Source: Arthrobacter sp. H-02-3
Lineage (GTDB): Bacteria > Actinomycetota > Actinomycetes > Actinomycetales > Micrococcaceae
Direction: 5' to 3'
DNA: 64,000 bases
Assembly: GCF_003097355.1 (NCBI RefSeq)
Contig: NZ_PYUI01000024.1
Span: 17,029 to 81,028, forward strand
The first letter of the stretch is position 1. Every line of letters starts with the position of its first letter. Below are positions 33,985 through 43,323 of the stretch, in pieces. The position numbers and the translations under genes are program-made. The notes beneath the pieces are model-generated. The model searched no databases, was not told where the DNA came from, and worked only from the letters and a program-made list of their open reading frames with translations.

Positions 33985-34824
33985 TCAGTGGAAGAAGGTG
34001 TCGGAGTCCAGGCGCGGGGGCGCCCCGGTGTCGAGTGCGTCGATCGCGTCGAGCTGCTCCTGGCTCAGGCCGAAGGTGAAGACGTCGAGGTTTTCGCGCT
34101 GACGGTCAAGGCTTGCTGACTTGGGCACGGCCACCCGGCCGTGTTGAACGTGCCAGCGCAGCACGATCTGCGCGGGGGTCTTGCCGAGGTCCCGGGCCGG
34201 GCCCGTCACGGCAGGGTGGCTGAGGAAGGCGCCGTTGCGGCCGAGCGGGCTGTAGGCGGCGGTCAGTATGCTGTGGTCCCGGTGGTAGGCAAGCTGCCGG
34301 GGCTGACCGTGTTCGGGGTCGATCTGCACCTGGTTCACCGGAACCTTCAGCCCGGCGGCTTGAACGAGCCGCAGGTGGGCCGGTTTGAAGTTGGACACGC
34401 CCCAGGCCCGGATGGAGCCCTCCTCCACCAGGCGTTGAAGTCCTTCGCAGGCCTCGACGAACCGACCTTGCGCCGGGTTGGGCCAGTGCACCAGGAAAAG
34501 GTCCAGATAGTCGGTCCGGAGGCGCTTCACGGCGTGGCCGAAGGCCTCGCGCACGCCGTCCCGGCTGTGCCATTCGGTGTTGAACTTGGTGGTGAGGAAC
34601 AGCCGGCTGCGCTCGATCCCGCTGCGCCGGATCCCCTCCCCCACGGCGGCCTCATTGGCATAGTTCTCGGCCGTGTCGATGTGCCGGTAGCCGCTGCCGA
34701 TCGCTTGGACCACCGCCGCCGCGGCGTCCTCGCCGGTCAGGGGCCAGGTTCCCAGCCCGATGAGCGGGATGCGGACGCCGGGGGCCAGTTCCGCCGTCGT
34801 GATGTCGTCCTTCGTTTCATTCAT
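33985..34824 (-). CDS. Aldo/keto reductase
   Basis: 279 residues from the ATG at 34824 (overlaps the TIM-barrel stop by four bases, ATGA). TIM-barrel AKR with the catalytic tetrad: Asp and Tyr in DTAENYANE, Lys in LTTKFN and His in FLVHWPNP. The NADPH site follows in VAVPKSASLDRQRENLD. It resembles 2,5-diketo-gluconate reductase-type enzymes. It is probably responsible for NADPH-linked carbonyl reduction of the pathway intermediate. Confidence 0.87.
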   Translation of the reverse strand: MNETKDDITTAELAPGVRIPLIGLGTWPLTGEDAAAAVVQAIGSGYRHIDTAENYANEAAVGEGIRRSGIERSRLFLTTKFNTEWHSRDGVREAFGHAVKRLRTDYLDLFLVHWPNPAQGRFVEACEGLQRLVEEGSIRAWGVSNFKPAHLRLVQAAGLKVPVNQVQIDPEHGQPRQLAYHRDHSILTAAYSPLGRNGAFLSHPAVTGPARDLGKTPAQIVLRWHVQHGRVAVPKSASLDRQRENLDVFTFGLSQEQLDAIDALDTGAPPRLDSDTFFH

Positions 34825-35741
34825 CGGAGGCCTGCTTCCTGGAGGATTTCCGCGTCCCGGAGGGTGCTGGCGGCCGCCAGCACCGCCTCGACGCCGGATT
34901 TGAGCCGGCGCGCCCAGCCAAGTTCGCCGAGTTCGGCCACGCGGCGGTCCGACGGCGTCTCCGCACTCAGCGGGAGGGACTCCGGGAGGGCGGCCACGGC
35001 GGCGGCGAGGTCGAAGTCGCCCTCGCCGGGCACCTCGCGTTCCGAGCGGGATTCGGTGACGAGATCCTCGCGGCTGGCCGGCCGCCGGGCCGGCCCGTCG
35101 CACAGCTGCAGCAGTGGCACCAGGTCCGCGTTGGCGCGCAGCTGCTCCCATTGCCCGGCTTCCCCGCTGTCCCGGCCATCCCGGCCGTTGACCGAGTTGA
35201 CAGAGGTGACAGAGGTGAAGCCGTTGAACCGGTTGAAGTGCAGGGTGTCCACCACGATCCTGCAGCCGGCCTGCCGGGCGATGTCCGCGGCCTGGGCGAT
35301 CGAGGCCACGGGCTGGTAGGAGATCGCCTCAAGGGTCGGGGTGATTCCGAAACCGCGGCCGTCGTCGGTCATCCGGGCCAGCGTGTGGACCAGCCGGGCA
35401 CTGTCCGGATCGGCTCCGGCGACGGTCAGGGATACGGCCCCCAAGGCCTGTCCGGCTTCCATCATCCGCAGCCAGGCGTCCCGCTGGTCGGTGCCGTCCA
35501 GCAGCAGGAATTCGATGTCACGGACACTCACGCCGGTGTCCCGCATCCGGGCCAGGGTTTCCCGCAACATCGGCGAGCCGGGCTGGAGGTCGTAAGGCCG
35601 TTCGGCCGCAGTCACGGGACGGACCCGGGCTCCGATGAAGTCGAAGCCTGCTGCAGCCGCGATGCCGAGCAGTTGCGGCGGGGCGGTGTTCAGGAGGGAC
35701 AGTTGGGCGAGCCCCAATGGTCGCCGGGTGCCGTGGGTCAT
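34821..35741 (-). CDS. Sugar-phosphate isomerase/epimerase-like TIM-barrel protein
   Basis: 306 residues; ATG overlaps the preceding gene's stop (four bases). AP endonuclease-2/xylose isomerase-like fold: LLGIAAAAGFDFIGARVRP, LEAISYQPVASIAQAADIA, GCRIVVDTLHFNRFNG and LLQLCDGPARRPAS, which supply the Glu/Asp/His metal ligands. This superfamily includes 3-dehydroshikimate dehydratases, inosose dehydratases and epimerases. With a shikimate-dehydrogenase-like gene in the same operon, a dehydratase is attractive but not proven. One loop carries a peculiar tripeptide repeat encoded by the 9-bp tandem repeat (separate entry). Confidence 0.78.
   Translation of the reverse strand: MTHGTRRPLGLAQLSLLNTAPPQLLGIAAAAGFDFIGARVRPVTAAERPYDLQPGSPMLRETLARMRDTGVSVRDIEFLLLDGTDQRDAWLRMMEAGQALGAVSLTVAGADPDSARLVHTLARMTDDGRGFGITPTLEAISYQPVASIAQAADIARQAGCRIVVDTLHFNRFNGFTSVTSVNSVNGRDGRDSGEAGQWEQLRANADLVPLLQLCDGPARRPASREDLVTESRSEREVPGEGDFDLAAAVAALPESLPLSAETPSDRRVAELGELGWARRLKSGVEAVLAAASTLRDAEILQEAGLR
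35187..35240. repeat. Six degenerate 9-bp tandem units inside the TIM-barrel gene
   Basis: Units: GTTGACCGA, GTTGACAGA, GGTGACAGA, GGTGAAGCC, GTTGAACCG, GTTGAAGTG. On the coding strand they give HFN-RFN-GFT-SVT-SVN-SVN, a tripeptide repeat in a surface loop after the metal-binding VDTLH. It is in frame, so length variation between strains would not break the gene. Confidence 0.7.
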
Positions 35742-37849
35742 GATGCTGCTCCGTTCAGGCTCATCGTCTTGTTCTCAGTCGTGTTCTCGGTAGGGCTCCC
35801 AGTGGTGCCGGGTGTCAGGAGCGCGGCGATGCGCTGGGCTGCGTCGTAACCGCTTTTGACGGCGTTGGAGGCGATCGCGGGCGTCTGGTCCACGACGGTC
35901 CCGGCCAGGGTCACCGGCACTCCGGCGGTGCCGGTCAGTCGCGCGTCCCGGACGTCGGCCGGGACCGAGCCATCCAGCGGGACCACTGAGCGTGAGACCA
36001 GGACAGGTCCCGGAGCGGCCAGCCATTCGCCTCCGGCCGGAAGGCCCGGCCCGCTGATCCGGACCCGGGCGCCGTCGTACTCCTCAATGGCCGCGCCCAG
36101 GCGGATCCGCACCCGGGGGTTGGCGGTCAGCCGGGGCACGGCCAGGATCTTGGCGCGGCGGCCCGATTCCGGGGCGATGACTTCCTGCGGTCCCACCAGG
36201 AGAACCGCAGTCCCGCGGTCGGCAAGGGTGTCCGCAACGCTCATGGCGACGGAATCGGCGCCCCACATGGTCACGGCCTCCGGAGCGGCGGCGCTGCCGT
36301 CGAGGATGTCCGCGTGGGCGGCGAGCCACGCCCGCACGTCCAGGACGTTCGGGGAGTCGTCACCGGGGAACCCGGCGGCCGGCCGTAGCCCGCCGGTGGC
36401 GATCACGACGGCGTCTGCCGCGGTGTCACGCACCAGCTCGCCGAGGGCGTCGGTGTCCACGCGAGTGCCCGGACGGACGTCGATGCCGAGCCGCGCGTTC
36501 TCCTCCGCGGACCATTCGGCGAAGCGGTGGAAGTCCGGCGTGGATTTCATGCGTTCGGCCAGGGCGAACTGACCGCCGGGGCGGGCGGCGGCGTCGAGCA
36601 CGGTCACGTGGGCGCCGGCTTCGGCGAGTTCGCGGGCGGCGGTCAGGCCGGCGGGCCCGGCACCGACCACCACAACGCGGGAGCCGTCGCGGACGGCGGG
36701 GGTGGGGACGGGGACGCGGGAACGGCCCACGGCCGGGTTGACCGTGCAGGTCACCTGGCCAAGTCCGAGGTTGTCGATGCAGACGTTGCAGGCAATGCAG
36801 GGCCGGTAGCGCTCGCCGCGCAGGACACCGCCCACGAAGGCGGGGTCGGCGTGGATGGCGCGGGCCAGGCTGACGAAGTCGCAGGTCCCCTCGCGGAGGA
36901 CCTCCTCGATGATCTCCGGGGAGTTCAGCCGGCCGGCCATGCCAAGTGGCAGCCCGAATTGGCGGTACGCCTTGGCGTAGTCGGCCAGGATGCCCGGCTT
37001 CCATTCGCCGGACTGCACGATCCATTCGCCGGCTTCGTAGCTGCCGGCGGAGATGTCCAGGAAGTCCAGGTGTTCCAGGTGGGCCTTGGCGATGATCCCG
37101 AGCTGCTGTTCGGCGCTGATTCCCTCGGCAGGACCCTCCACCACCGAGACGCGCAGTCCCACGATCGTGTCCGGGACAGCTGCCCGTACGGCGTCGATGA
37201 CCAGGTTCATGAAGCGTTCGGGGGCGGCGAACTCGTCGGTGCGGTGGTTGGAAATCGGCGACATGAACTGGTGGATCAGGTAGCCGTGGGCTCCGTGGAT
37301 GTTGATGACGTCGAAGCCTGCCTGCACGGCCCGGCGGGCGGCCTGGGCGTAGGCGTCCGCGAGCTCATAGCACTCGGCGGCGGTGAGTTCCCGCGGAACC
37401 TCCCCGCCCGCCGTCGCACACGGGACCGGCGACGGTGCCAGGTTCTTGAACCCGGAGACGGCGGCCTGCGCGGTACGGCCTCCATGGTTGAGTTCGACGG
37501 CGGCGAGCGCACCCTCGGCGTGCAGGGCGTCGGTGAGCCGGCGCAGCCCGGGAATCATGGCATCGGTGTGCAGGCCCAGCTGGTGGGTGCGGCCCTTGCC
37601 GTCGGCTCGGACGAAGGTGGCTTCCGTGGTGACCAGGCCGAGGCCGGCCTTGGCCCGGGTGACGAGGTAGTCAATGTACTGCTCTGTGATGGCGCCCTCG
37701 GTGGTGCCGTAGTTGCGCTCCATCGGGGCGGAGGCGAGGCGGTTGCGGAGGGTTTTCGGGGTGCGGCCGTTGCGGCCCAGCGTCAGGGGCTGTGCGCTCA
37801 GGGTTTGGGCGCTCAGGGTTTGGGCGGCGCGGCGGGTGTTGAGTTCCAT
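35738..37849 (-). CDS. NADH:flavin oxidoreductase (2-enoate/2,4-dienoyl-CoA reductase type)
   Basis: 703 residues, three parts. The N-terminal FMN TIM barrel of the old-yellow-enzyme kind (LRNRLASAPMERNYG; active-site HGAHGYLIHQF then SPISNHRTDEF) is followed by an Fe-S loop RPCIACNVCIDN with a later Cys (CxxCxxCx11C). The C-terminal FAD/NAD part starts VVVVGAGPAGLTAARELAEA. FadH-type enzymes reduce conjugated double bonds using NAD(P)H through FMN, 4Fe-4S and FAD. The N-terminal AQTLSAQTLSAQ is a small internal repeat. ATG 37849 has AAGGAA upstream. It is linked to the next gene by a four-base overlap. Confidence 0.9.
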   Translation of the reverse strand: MELNTRRAAQTLSAQTLSAQPLTLGRNGRTPKTLRNRLASAPMERNYGTTEGAITEQYIDYLVTRAKAGLGLVTTEATFVRADGKGRTHQLGLHTDAMIPGLRRLTDALHAEGALAAVELNHGGRTAQAAVSGFKNLAPSPVPCATAGGEVPRELTAAECYELADAYAQAARRAVQAGFDVINIHGAHGYLIHQFMSPISNHRTDEFAAPERFMNLVIDAVRAAVPDTIVGLRVSVVEGPAEGISAEQQLGIIAKAHLEHLDFLDISAGSYEAGEWIVQSGEWKPGILADYAKAYRQFGLPLGMAGRLNSPEIIEEVLREGTCDFVSLARAIHADPAFVGGVLRGERYRPCIACNVCIDNLGLGQVTCTVNPAVGRSRVPVPTPAVRDGSRVVVVGAGPAGLTAARELAEAGAHVTVLDAAARPGGQFALAERMKSTPDFHRFAEWSAEENARLGIDVRPGTRVDTDALGELVRDTAADAVVIATGGLRPAAGFPGDDSPNVLDVRAWLAAHADILDGSAAAPEAVTMWGADSVAMSVADTLADRGTAVLLVGPQEVIAPESGRRAKILAVPRLTANPRVRIRLGAAIEEYDGARVRISGPGLPAGGEWLAAPGPVLVSRSVVPLDGSVPADVRDARLTGTAGVPVTLAGTVVDQTPAIASNAVKSGYDAAQRIAALLTPGTTGSPTENTTENKTMSLNGAAS

Positions 37850-37858
37850 GACTGTTCC

Positions 37859-38983
37859 TTAGCCGGCGACAGGCGCCGGTGTTTGCTTGGTGGACGGTAG
37901 AGCGGCGAAGCGCACGGGTTGCCCGGACCGTGAGGACTCGTAGACGGCGAGCAGGATCCGCAGGGCTTTGGTGGCGTCGTGGCCGGTGATGGCGGGGTCC
38001 GTGCGGTCGCGGAGGGCCTGGACGAAGTCACGGACCTGGGTGGTGTGGTGCGGGATCAGTTGGCCGTTGATGGTGGCCAGGTCCACATTCGGGTGGACGC
38101 CTTCCGGGTGGGCGGGCTCCGCGCTGATCGTCTCCGCCACGGCCCACAAGTCCACGCGGCCGTCGCTGCCTTCCGGAAATTCGGTGAGGGAGGCGGAAGC
38201 GCCCGTCTCCCCCGTGACGCGCAGCTGCACGCCCAGGCTCGGGGATACCGCCGTCGAGGCTTCCAGGGTGGCCATGGCCCCGGAGGTGAAGGTGATGACG
38301 GCGGCGGCCGAGTCTTCCACCTCGATGTGATGGCCGTGCTTGTAGGTGTTGATCCTGCCGTAGACCTCGGCCACGTCGCCCATGAACCACTGGAGGAGGT
38401 CGATGTAGTGGATGGCCTGGGTCATGAGGACTCCGCCGCCGTCGTTGGCCCAGGTCCCCCGCCAGGCGTCCCGGGAGTAGTACTCGGGGTCACGGTGCAG
38501 CATCACCGAGCACTGGCCCATGATGGGCCGGCCCAGCGTGCCGTCGTCGATCGCGGCGCGGATGCGCTGCGCCGCCGGCCAGAAGCGGCGCTGGAACAGG
38601 ACGCCCAGCCTCACTTCCGCGGCATCGCAGGCGGCAACCATGCGCTCCGCGGAGGCCAGTTCGATGGCGATCGGCTTCTCGCAGAGCACGTGGACCCCGG
38701 CGGCGGCAGCCTGCAGCACGACGTCCTCGTGGGTGGGGTGCGGCGTGCAGACGGACACGAGGTCCAGGTCCAGGTCCAGCAGCTCGCCCACGGTGGCGAC
38801 GGCCGCCGGAACACCCCAGGCGGCGGCGGTGGCCTGCGCCCGGTCCAGGTCGACGTCGCACACGCCCGTGATCTGCACGTTGTCGAGGGCACGGAAGGCC
38901 GCCAGGTGGTTGCGCGAAATGGCGCCGCAGCCGGCTATTCCAACGCGGAGCGTGCGGGGGGCCGGGGATGCTGAGGGGGTCAT
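37859..38983 (-). CDS. Gfo/Idh/MocA-family oxidoreductase
   Basis: 374 residues. Rossmann start LRVGIAGCGAISRNHLAAFR, then the EKP-type motif VLCEKPIAIELASAERMVAA, and the C-terminal alpha/beta domain with sugar-ring-type residues (WFMGDVAEVYGRINTYKHGH). Such enzymes oxidise or reduce cyclitols and sugars with NAD(P). This fits a polyol substrate for the operon. It starts 65 bases after the SDR and ends nine bases before the FadH-type gene. Confidence 0.88.
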   Translation of the reverse strand: MTPSASPAPRTLRVGIAGCGAISRNHLAAFRALDNVQITGVCDVDLDRAQATAAAWGVPAAVATVGELLDLDLDLVSVCTPHPTHEDVVLQAAAAGVHVLCEKPIAIELASAERMVAACDAAEVRLGVLFQRRFWPAAQRIRAAIDDGTLGRPIMGQCSVMLHRDPEYYSRDAWRGTWANDGGGVLMTQAIHYIDLLQWFMGDVAEVYGRINTYKHGHHIEVEDSAAAVITFTSGAMATLEASTAVSPSLGVQLRVTGETGASASLTEFPEGSDGRVDLWAVAETISAEPAHPEGVHPNVDLATINGQLIPHHTTQVRDFVQALRDRTDPAITGHDATKALRILLAVYESSRSGQPVRFAALPSTKQTPAPVAG

Positions 38984-39048
38984 CGGAAGAGCCGTCTTTC
39001 TGATCCGGGGATCGTGGAGAAATGTGGTGGGCTAAGGTGCTAGCGCAG

Positions 39049-39804
39049 CTAGTACGTGGCGCGGCCCCCGGAGAGGTCGAACACGACTCCGGTGGTGTAG
39101 GAGGCCGCGGGCGAGACGATGAATTCGATAAGTGCAGCGGCTTCGGCGGGTGTGCCGAAACGGCCCATGGGGATCTTGGCGGCCTGTGCCGCCTGCTGTT
39201 CCGCCGGGACTTCCTGGAACAGCGGTGTCATGACGTTGCCGGGGGCCAGGGCATTGACGGTGACGCCGGTGAGGGCAAATTCCTTGGCCAGCGACTTCAC
39301 GAGGCCCAGGATGCCGGCCTTGCTGGCGGAGTAGGCGGGCATGTTGATCACGCCCTCCTTGCCCGCCGTCGACGAAAGGTGCAGGAGCCGCCCGTAGCCC
39401 GCCGCCGCCATGGCGGGCAGTACCGCCCGGGAGACGATGAAGGCCCCCGTGAGGTTGACCGTCAGGATCCGTTCGAATTCTTCGACCGTAGTGCCCAGTG
39501 CTGAGGCCACCGGCCCCAGGATGCCCGCGCAGTTCACGACGGCGTCGAGGCCGCCCATGGCCTGTACGGCCGAGGCAACGGCGGCACGAACGGACTCGGG
39601 GTCCGTCACGTCCAGCGGAAGTGATCCGGGGTCCTCGCCGGGCCAGCGGGCGGACGGGAGGTCAGCCCCGATGACGGCGGCGCCCGACGCCCTGAGACGT
39701 TCCGCCGTCGCCAGGCCGATGCCGCTCGCTGCGCCGATGACCAGGCAGCGTGACTCCGCGATGGTGCCGGGTATTGCAGTGCCGGGTGCCACGTCTGAAC
39801 TCAT
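39049..39804 (-). CDS. Short-chain dehydrogenase/reductase
   Basis: 251 residues. Classical SDR: cofactor loop GAASGIGLATAERL, NCAG-containing structural motif, catalytic Ser in LHLSSTAGKEG, YxxxK as YSASK and the C-terminal FDLSGGRATY. Acidic/basic cofactor residue (ADLPSARWPGED) favours NAD. The ATG overlaps the AroE-like stop by four bases. Its position between AroE-like and Gfo/Idh genes suggests it oxidises another hydroxyl of the same compound. Confidence 0.88.
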   Translation of the reverse strand: MSSDVAPGTAIPGTIAESRCLVIGAASGIGLATAERLRASGAAVIGADLPSARWPGEDPGSLPLDVTDPESVRAAVASAVQAMGGLDAVVNCAGILGPVASALGTTVEEFERILTVNLTGAFIVSRAVLPAMAAAGYGRLLHLSSTAGKEGVINMPAYSASKAGILGLVKSLAKEFALTGVTVNALAPGNVMTPLFQEVPAEQQAAQAAKIPMGRFGTPAEAAALIEFIVSPAASYTTGVVFDLSGGRATY

Positions 39805-40712
39805 GAGCGGGCCTCGGCCCGGAAGCTGGCCAGCATGCGTTCGGCGTCGGGCCGGATGCCGGTGAAGAGCTCGAAGGCGGCGACGGCCTGTCCGACCACC
39901 ATGCGTCCGCCGTCGAGCACCGCGCAGCCGCGGTCCCGGGCGGCCCTGATCAGTTCAGTGTCGAGGGGCCGGTAGATGACGTCCGCGACCCAGAGTCCGG
40001 AATGGAGAAGTTCGGGATCCACCGGAAGGCCCGGATGGCCGCTCATGCCGATCGGCGTCGTATTCACGAGCCCGTCGGCTGTCCGGAGGCTCGGGGCCAC
40101 GGAGTCGGTGCGCGTGACGGACACCTCGCTGTCCGGAAAGTGCGGGGCGAGCCGTGCGGCGAGGCCCTCGGCCCTGCCCGGTTCGATGTCGGCGATGACC
40201 AGCTGCCGGGTGCCGGCGCGGAGGAGTCCATAGGCGACCGCTGCTCCCGCTCCGCCGGCGCCGATCTGGACCACCAGGTTGGTCGCGGCGGCGGGGAGGC
40301 CGGCCCGGAAGCCGCCGATGAAGCCGAGGTGGTCCGTGTTGTGGCCTACTGCTTTTCCACCGTGGAAGGTGATCGTATTCACGGCGCCCAGGATGCGGGC
40401 GTCGGGTGAAAGATCATCCAGGCCATCCTGGACCAGCTGCTTGCTGGGGTGGGTGACGTTGAGTCCGTCGTAGCCGAAGTCGGCTGCGCTGCGGACCAGG
40501 GCGGCGGACCGCTCGGCGGGCTGGCCGACGGTGTCGAGGTCGATCACCCGGTAGGTGTAGGACAGGCCGAGCTGATCGGCTTCAGCCTCATGAAGGCGGG
40601 GCGTCAGCGATCCGCCGATGCCGGCGCCCAGCAGGCCGACGACGTGCCGGTGGGTCGGATCGGCAGCCCGGGGCTCAAACGCCCACGTGCTCTCCAGCGT
40701 CTGCAGGCTCAT
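39801..40712 (-). CDS. Quinate/shikimate dehydrogenase-like protein
   Basis: 303 residues. AroE-superfamily: GLLGAGIGGSLTPRLHEAEA (substrate-binding SLTP), LNVTHPSKQLV (Lys near the catalytic LNVTxPxK), NTITFHGGKAVGHNTDHLGF (Asn/Asp pair of the active site), Rossmann LVVQIGAGGAGAAVAYGLLR and NTTPIGMSGHPGLPVDPELL. The GGSLTPRLHE form is that of catabolic quinate/shikimate dehydrogenases rather than the biosynthetic AroE. It is transcribed with the transporter, which supports uptake and oxidation of quinate- or shikimate-like acids. Confidence 0.86.
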   Translation of the reverse strand: MSLQTLESTWAFEPRAADPTHRHVVGLLGAGIGGSLTPRLHEAEADQLGLSYTYRVIDLDTVGQPAERSAALVRSAADFGYDGLNVTHPSKQLVQDGLDDLSPDARILGAVNTITFHGGKAVGHNTDHLGFIGGFRAGLPAAATNLVVQIGAGGAGAAVAYGLLRAGTRQLVIADIEPGRAEGLAARLAPHFPDSEVSVTRTDSVAPSLRTADGLVNTTPIGMSGHPGLPVDPELLHSGLWVADVIYRPLDTELIRAARDRGCAVLDGGRMVVGQAVAAFELFTGIRPDAERMLASFRAEARS

Positions 40713-42085
40713 GCCCGCACCTTCTCTGTCAGGGCTGCTTCTGCCACGACGGCCTGCGGCGCCAGGAGCCGCTTGTGGGATTTCTTCAATCCCAGCAGCG
40801 CGGTGGGGGTCCGGTACGTCTCGGGACCGGTGAGGGTTGCGATCGCGGAGATGAGGCAGGCCACGGCGGCAAAGGTGGCCACGGGGATCCAGTTGCCTTT
40901 GTTGCCCCCAATCAGAAGTTCGGAAATCGCGGGAGCGAACCCGGCCAGGAGCAGGCCGAACATGAGGCTGATGGCCATGCCCGAGTAGCGGACCTTGACC
41001 GGGAACTGCTCCGGGAAGTAGGCGGGGTAAATGGCATTCGCGCCGGTATAGGCGACACCGATGAGCAGGATTCCGGTCAGGAAGATCAGCGGAACGTTCG
41101 CTGCGGACAGGGCTGAGAAGAACACGTAGATCATCCCGATCTGCAGGACGAGCCCGGTAAGGAAGACCGGCTTGCGGCCGATGCGGTCCGAAAGAAGTCC
41201 GGCCAGGGGCCCCATGGCGACTGCGGTGACGTTGGCCACGGCGATCACCACGAGCATGAGTCCCTTGTCGATTCCCACCACCGATGTGGCATAGGAGAGC
41301 GCGAAGACGTTGATGATCGTATTGATGATGGTGAACAGTGACATCGCCGTGATGCGGAGCACGGTGACCCAGTGGTAGCGGAACAGGGTGACCAGGGGTA
41401 CCTTGACCACTTCGTCGTTGTCTTTCACTTCTTCAAAGACCGGAGGCTCTTCGAGGAGACGCCGCAGCACAAAGGCGATGACGGTCACGATTGCGCTTGC
41501 GAGGAACGGGATGCGCCAGCCCCAGGCCAGGAGCTGCTCTTCCGGCATGGACGCCACGGGAATGAAGACCAGGGTGGAGAGCACGATGCCGAACATGATG
41601 CCGCTCATCGTCCAGCTCGTGTAGAAAGCGCGCTTCGTGTCGGGGGCGTGCTCGAGGGTGAGCGAGCTCGAGCCGGGCGATTCGCCGCCGGCGGAGAGTC
41701 CCTGAAGCAGCCGAAGGGCCACGATCAGGACGGGTGCGGCCATGCCGATCTGGCTGTAGGTGGGAAGGCAGCCGATCAGGAACGTTGAGGTGCCCATGAG
41801 CAGCAGGGTGAAGAGCAGCACGCGCTTCCGCCCGAACTTGTCGCCGAGGTGACCGCAGATCACGGCCCCGAGCGGGCGGGCGACGTAAGCGACGCCGACC
41901 GTTGCGAAGGACAGCAGCATCGACGACGGGCCGGGGGCGAAGAACAGCTTCCCGAAGATCAGCGCTGCCGCTGAGCCGAAGATGAAAAAGTCGTAATACT
42001 CCAGAGCGCTTCCAACAAACCCTGAGACCGCCGCGATTTTGGCGTTGTTCCGAGGCCGTGCTGGCGCCGATGTCGACATTGACAT
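40709..42085 (-). CDS. MFS transporter, metabolite:H+ symporter (MHS) type
   Basis: 458 residues from the ATG at 42085 (AAGGGAA upstream; the open frame goes on to 42199 without reason). Twelve helices. Signature between TM2 and TM3 GHLGDKFGRKRVLLFTLLLM, and RLLQGLSAGGESPGSSSLTL, the MHS pattern seen in shikimate and citrate/proline symporters. The second half repeats LSDRIGRKPVFLTGLVLQIG. It is the first gene of the operon and its likely uptake step. Four-base overlap with the AroE-like gene. Confidence 0.9.
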   Translation of the reverse strand: MSMSTSAPARPRNNAKIAAVSGFVGSALEYYDFFIFGSAAALIFGKLFFAPGPSSMLLSFATVGVAYVARPLGAVICGHLGDKFGRKRVLLFTLLLMGTSTFLIGCLPTYSQIGMAAPVLIVALRLLQGLSAGGESPGSSSLTLEHAPDTKRAFYTSWTMSGIMFGIVLSTLVFIPVASMPEEQLLAWGWRIPFLASAIVTVIAFVLRRLLEEPPVFEEVKDNDEVVKVPLVTLFRYHWVTVLRITAMSLFTIINTIINVFALSYATSVVGIDKGLMLVVIAVANVTAVAMGPLAGLLSDRIGRKPVFLTGLVLQIGMIYVFFSALSAANVPLIFLTGILLIGVAYTGANAIYPAYFPEQFPVKVRYSGMAISLMFGLLLAGFAPAISELLIGGNKGNWIPVATFAAVACLISAIATLTGPETYRTPTALLGLKKSHKRLLAPQAVVAEAALTEKVRA

Positions 42086-42257
42086 GGTGTTCCCTTCGTG
42101 TGACCGGGAACCGTTGCTCCGCTGCCTCCTGAAGTGGGCGACGATGCGGATCGGTTCCGCCGCTGTGTGCGGCTCATCCACAAGTGTGATGCGTCGCACT
42201 GTGTAAGTCCACGACAGAAATGGTCTATCACTAAGTGGATTTTGATCTCAATTGCGG

Positions 42258-43160
42258 TCAGTCGAGCGGGTCCGGGAAGATCTCTTCGACGACGGCGAGG
42301 ACTGCCGCCAGGACGGCGGAGTCATTTTCGGAGGACCAGGCGATGGCGTGGTTCATGTAGTGCTGCGGGTCCTCCAGTGCCACGTACGTGGCGCCCGACG
42401 GGATGATGTTCGCTATTCCGCTGCTCATCAGCGTGACGCCGACGCCGGCCGCGACGAACGTCAGGACCATATACGGATCCGACAGCTCCTGTACGACGCG
42501 CGGCCGGAACCCCGCCGCCATGCATGAGGCCAGCAGCACCTCCGTCATCGAGGACGACCCGTCCATCGGCGGCGATATGAAGTCATCCCCCGCCAGGCTT
42601 TGCAGCGGGATGGACCTTTCGCCGGCCAGCGGGTGATCCAGCGGGAGCACAGCCCCGATTTCCTCGCGGGCAACCAGCCGGGCCGTGACCGAGGGGACCG
42701 GGGTTTCGGGAAAGCCGACGAAGGCCAGGTCAAGGGTGCCGTTTGCGACGCTCGCCAGGCCGTCCGCCGTGCGAACCCTGCTGGTGAGGTCCAGTTCGAT
42801 GTCGGGATATCGACGCCGCAAGGCGCGCGTGAGCGGCGGAAGGGTCAAATGGTTCACCGCTCCGGAGAAACCGATCCGGATCTTCCCCCGGATGCCCGCG
42901 ACCTCCGTTTGGGCGGCTTCGCGGGCCAGGCGCATTTCCTGCAGCACGCGGTAAGCCCGCGGCAGGAGGGCGTGGCCGGCGGGCGTCAGCGCCACGCTGC
43001 GGGTATTGCGCTCAAAGAGCCGCGTCCCGAGGTCGGCCTCGAGCTTGCGGATCGTCTGGCTCAGCGGGGACTGCGAGGTGTGCAGGCGCACCGCCGCGCG
43101 GCCAAAGTGGAGCTCTTCGGCAACCGCCACGAACGCTTCAAGCCATCGGATTTCGGTCAT
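42258..43160 (-). CDS. LysR-family transcriptional regulator
   Basis: 300 residues, start ATG at 43160 (the upstream part of the open frame has no start site). N-terminal HTH: EIRWLEAFVAVAEELHFGRA then LHTSQSPLSQTIRKLEADLG, then the LysR co-inducer domain with KIRIGFSGAVNHLTLPPL. It precedes the operon on the same strand with 172 bases between, where a palindrome CACTAAGTG (about 42232) and a GTGATGCGTCGCAC element occur, either of which could be its site. It probably activates the operon in response to the substrate. Confidence 0.88.
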   Translation of the reverse strand: MTEIRWLEAFVAVAEELHFGRAAVRLHTSQSPLSQTIRKLEADLGTRLFERNTRSVALTPAGHALLPRAYRVLQEMRLAREAAQTEVAGIRGKIRIGFSGAVNHLTLPPLTRALRRRYPDIELDLTSRVRTADGLASVANGTLDLAFVGFPETPVPSVTARLVAREEIGAVLPLDHPLAGERSIPLQSLAGDDFISPPMDGSSSMTEVLLASCMAAGFRPRVVQELSDPYMVLTFVAAGVGVTLMSSGIANIIPSGATYVALEDPQHYMNHAIAWSSENDSAVLAAVLAVVEEIFPDPLD

Positions 43161-43323
43161 TTCAGGCGCCCTACTCCTCGCTGCGACGGCCCCTTGCGGA
43201 CCCCTGTCCGACTCTGGCCGGATGCGGATAATGCTATGAATCAACACAATAGTGCGGTTATTGAGCCCGGTTCAAGCCTGATCCTCCGTAGGAAAAATTC
43301 ATAAGCGCATTCACTGATTTATC

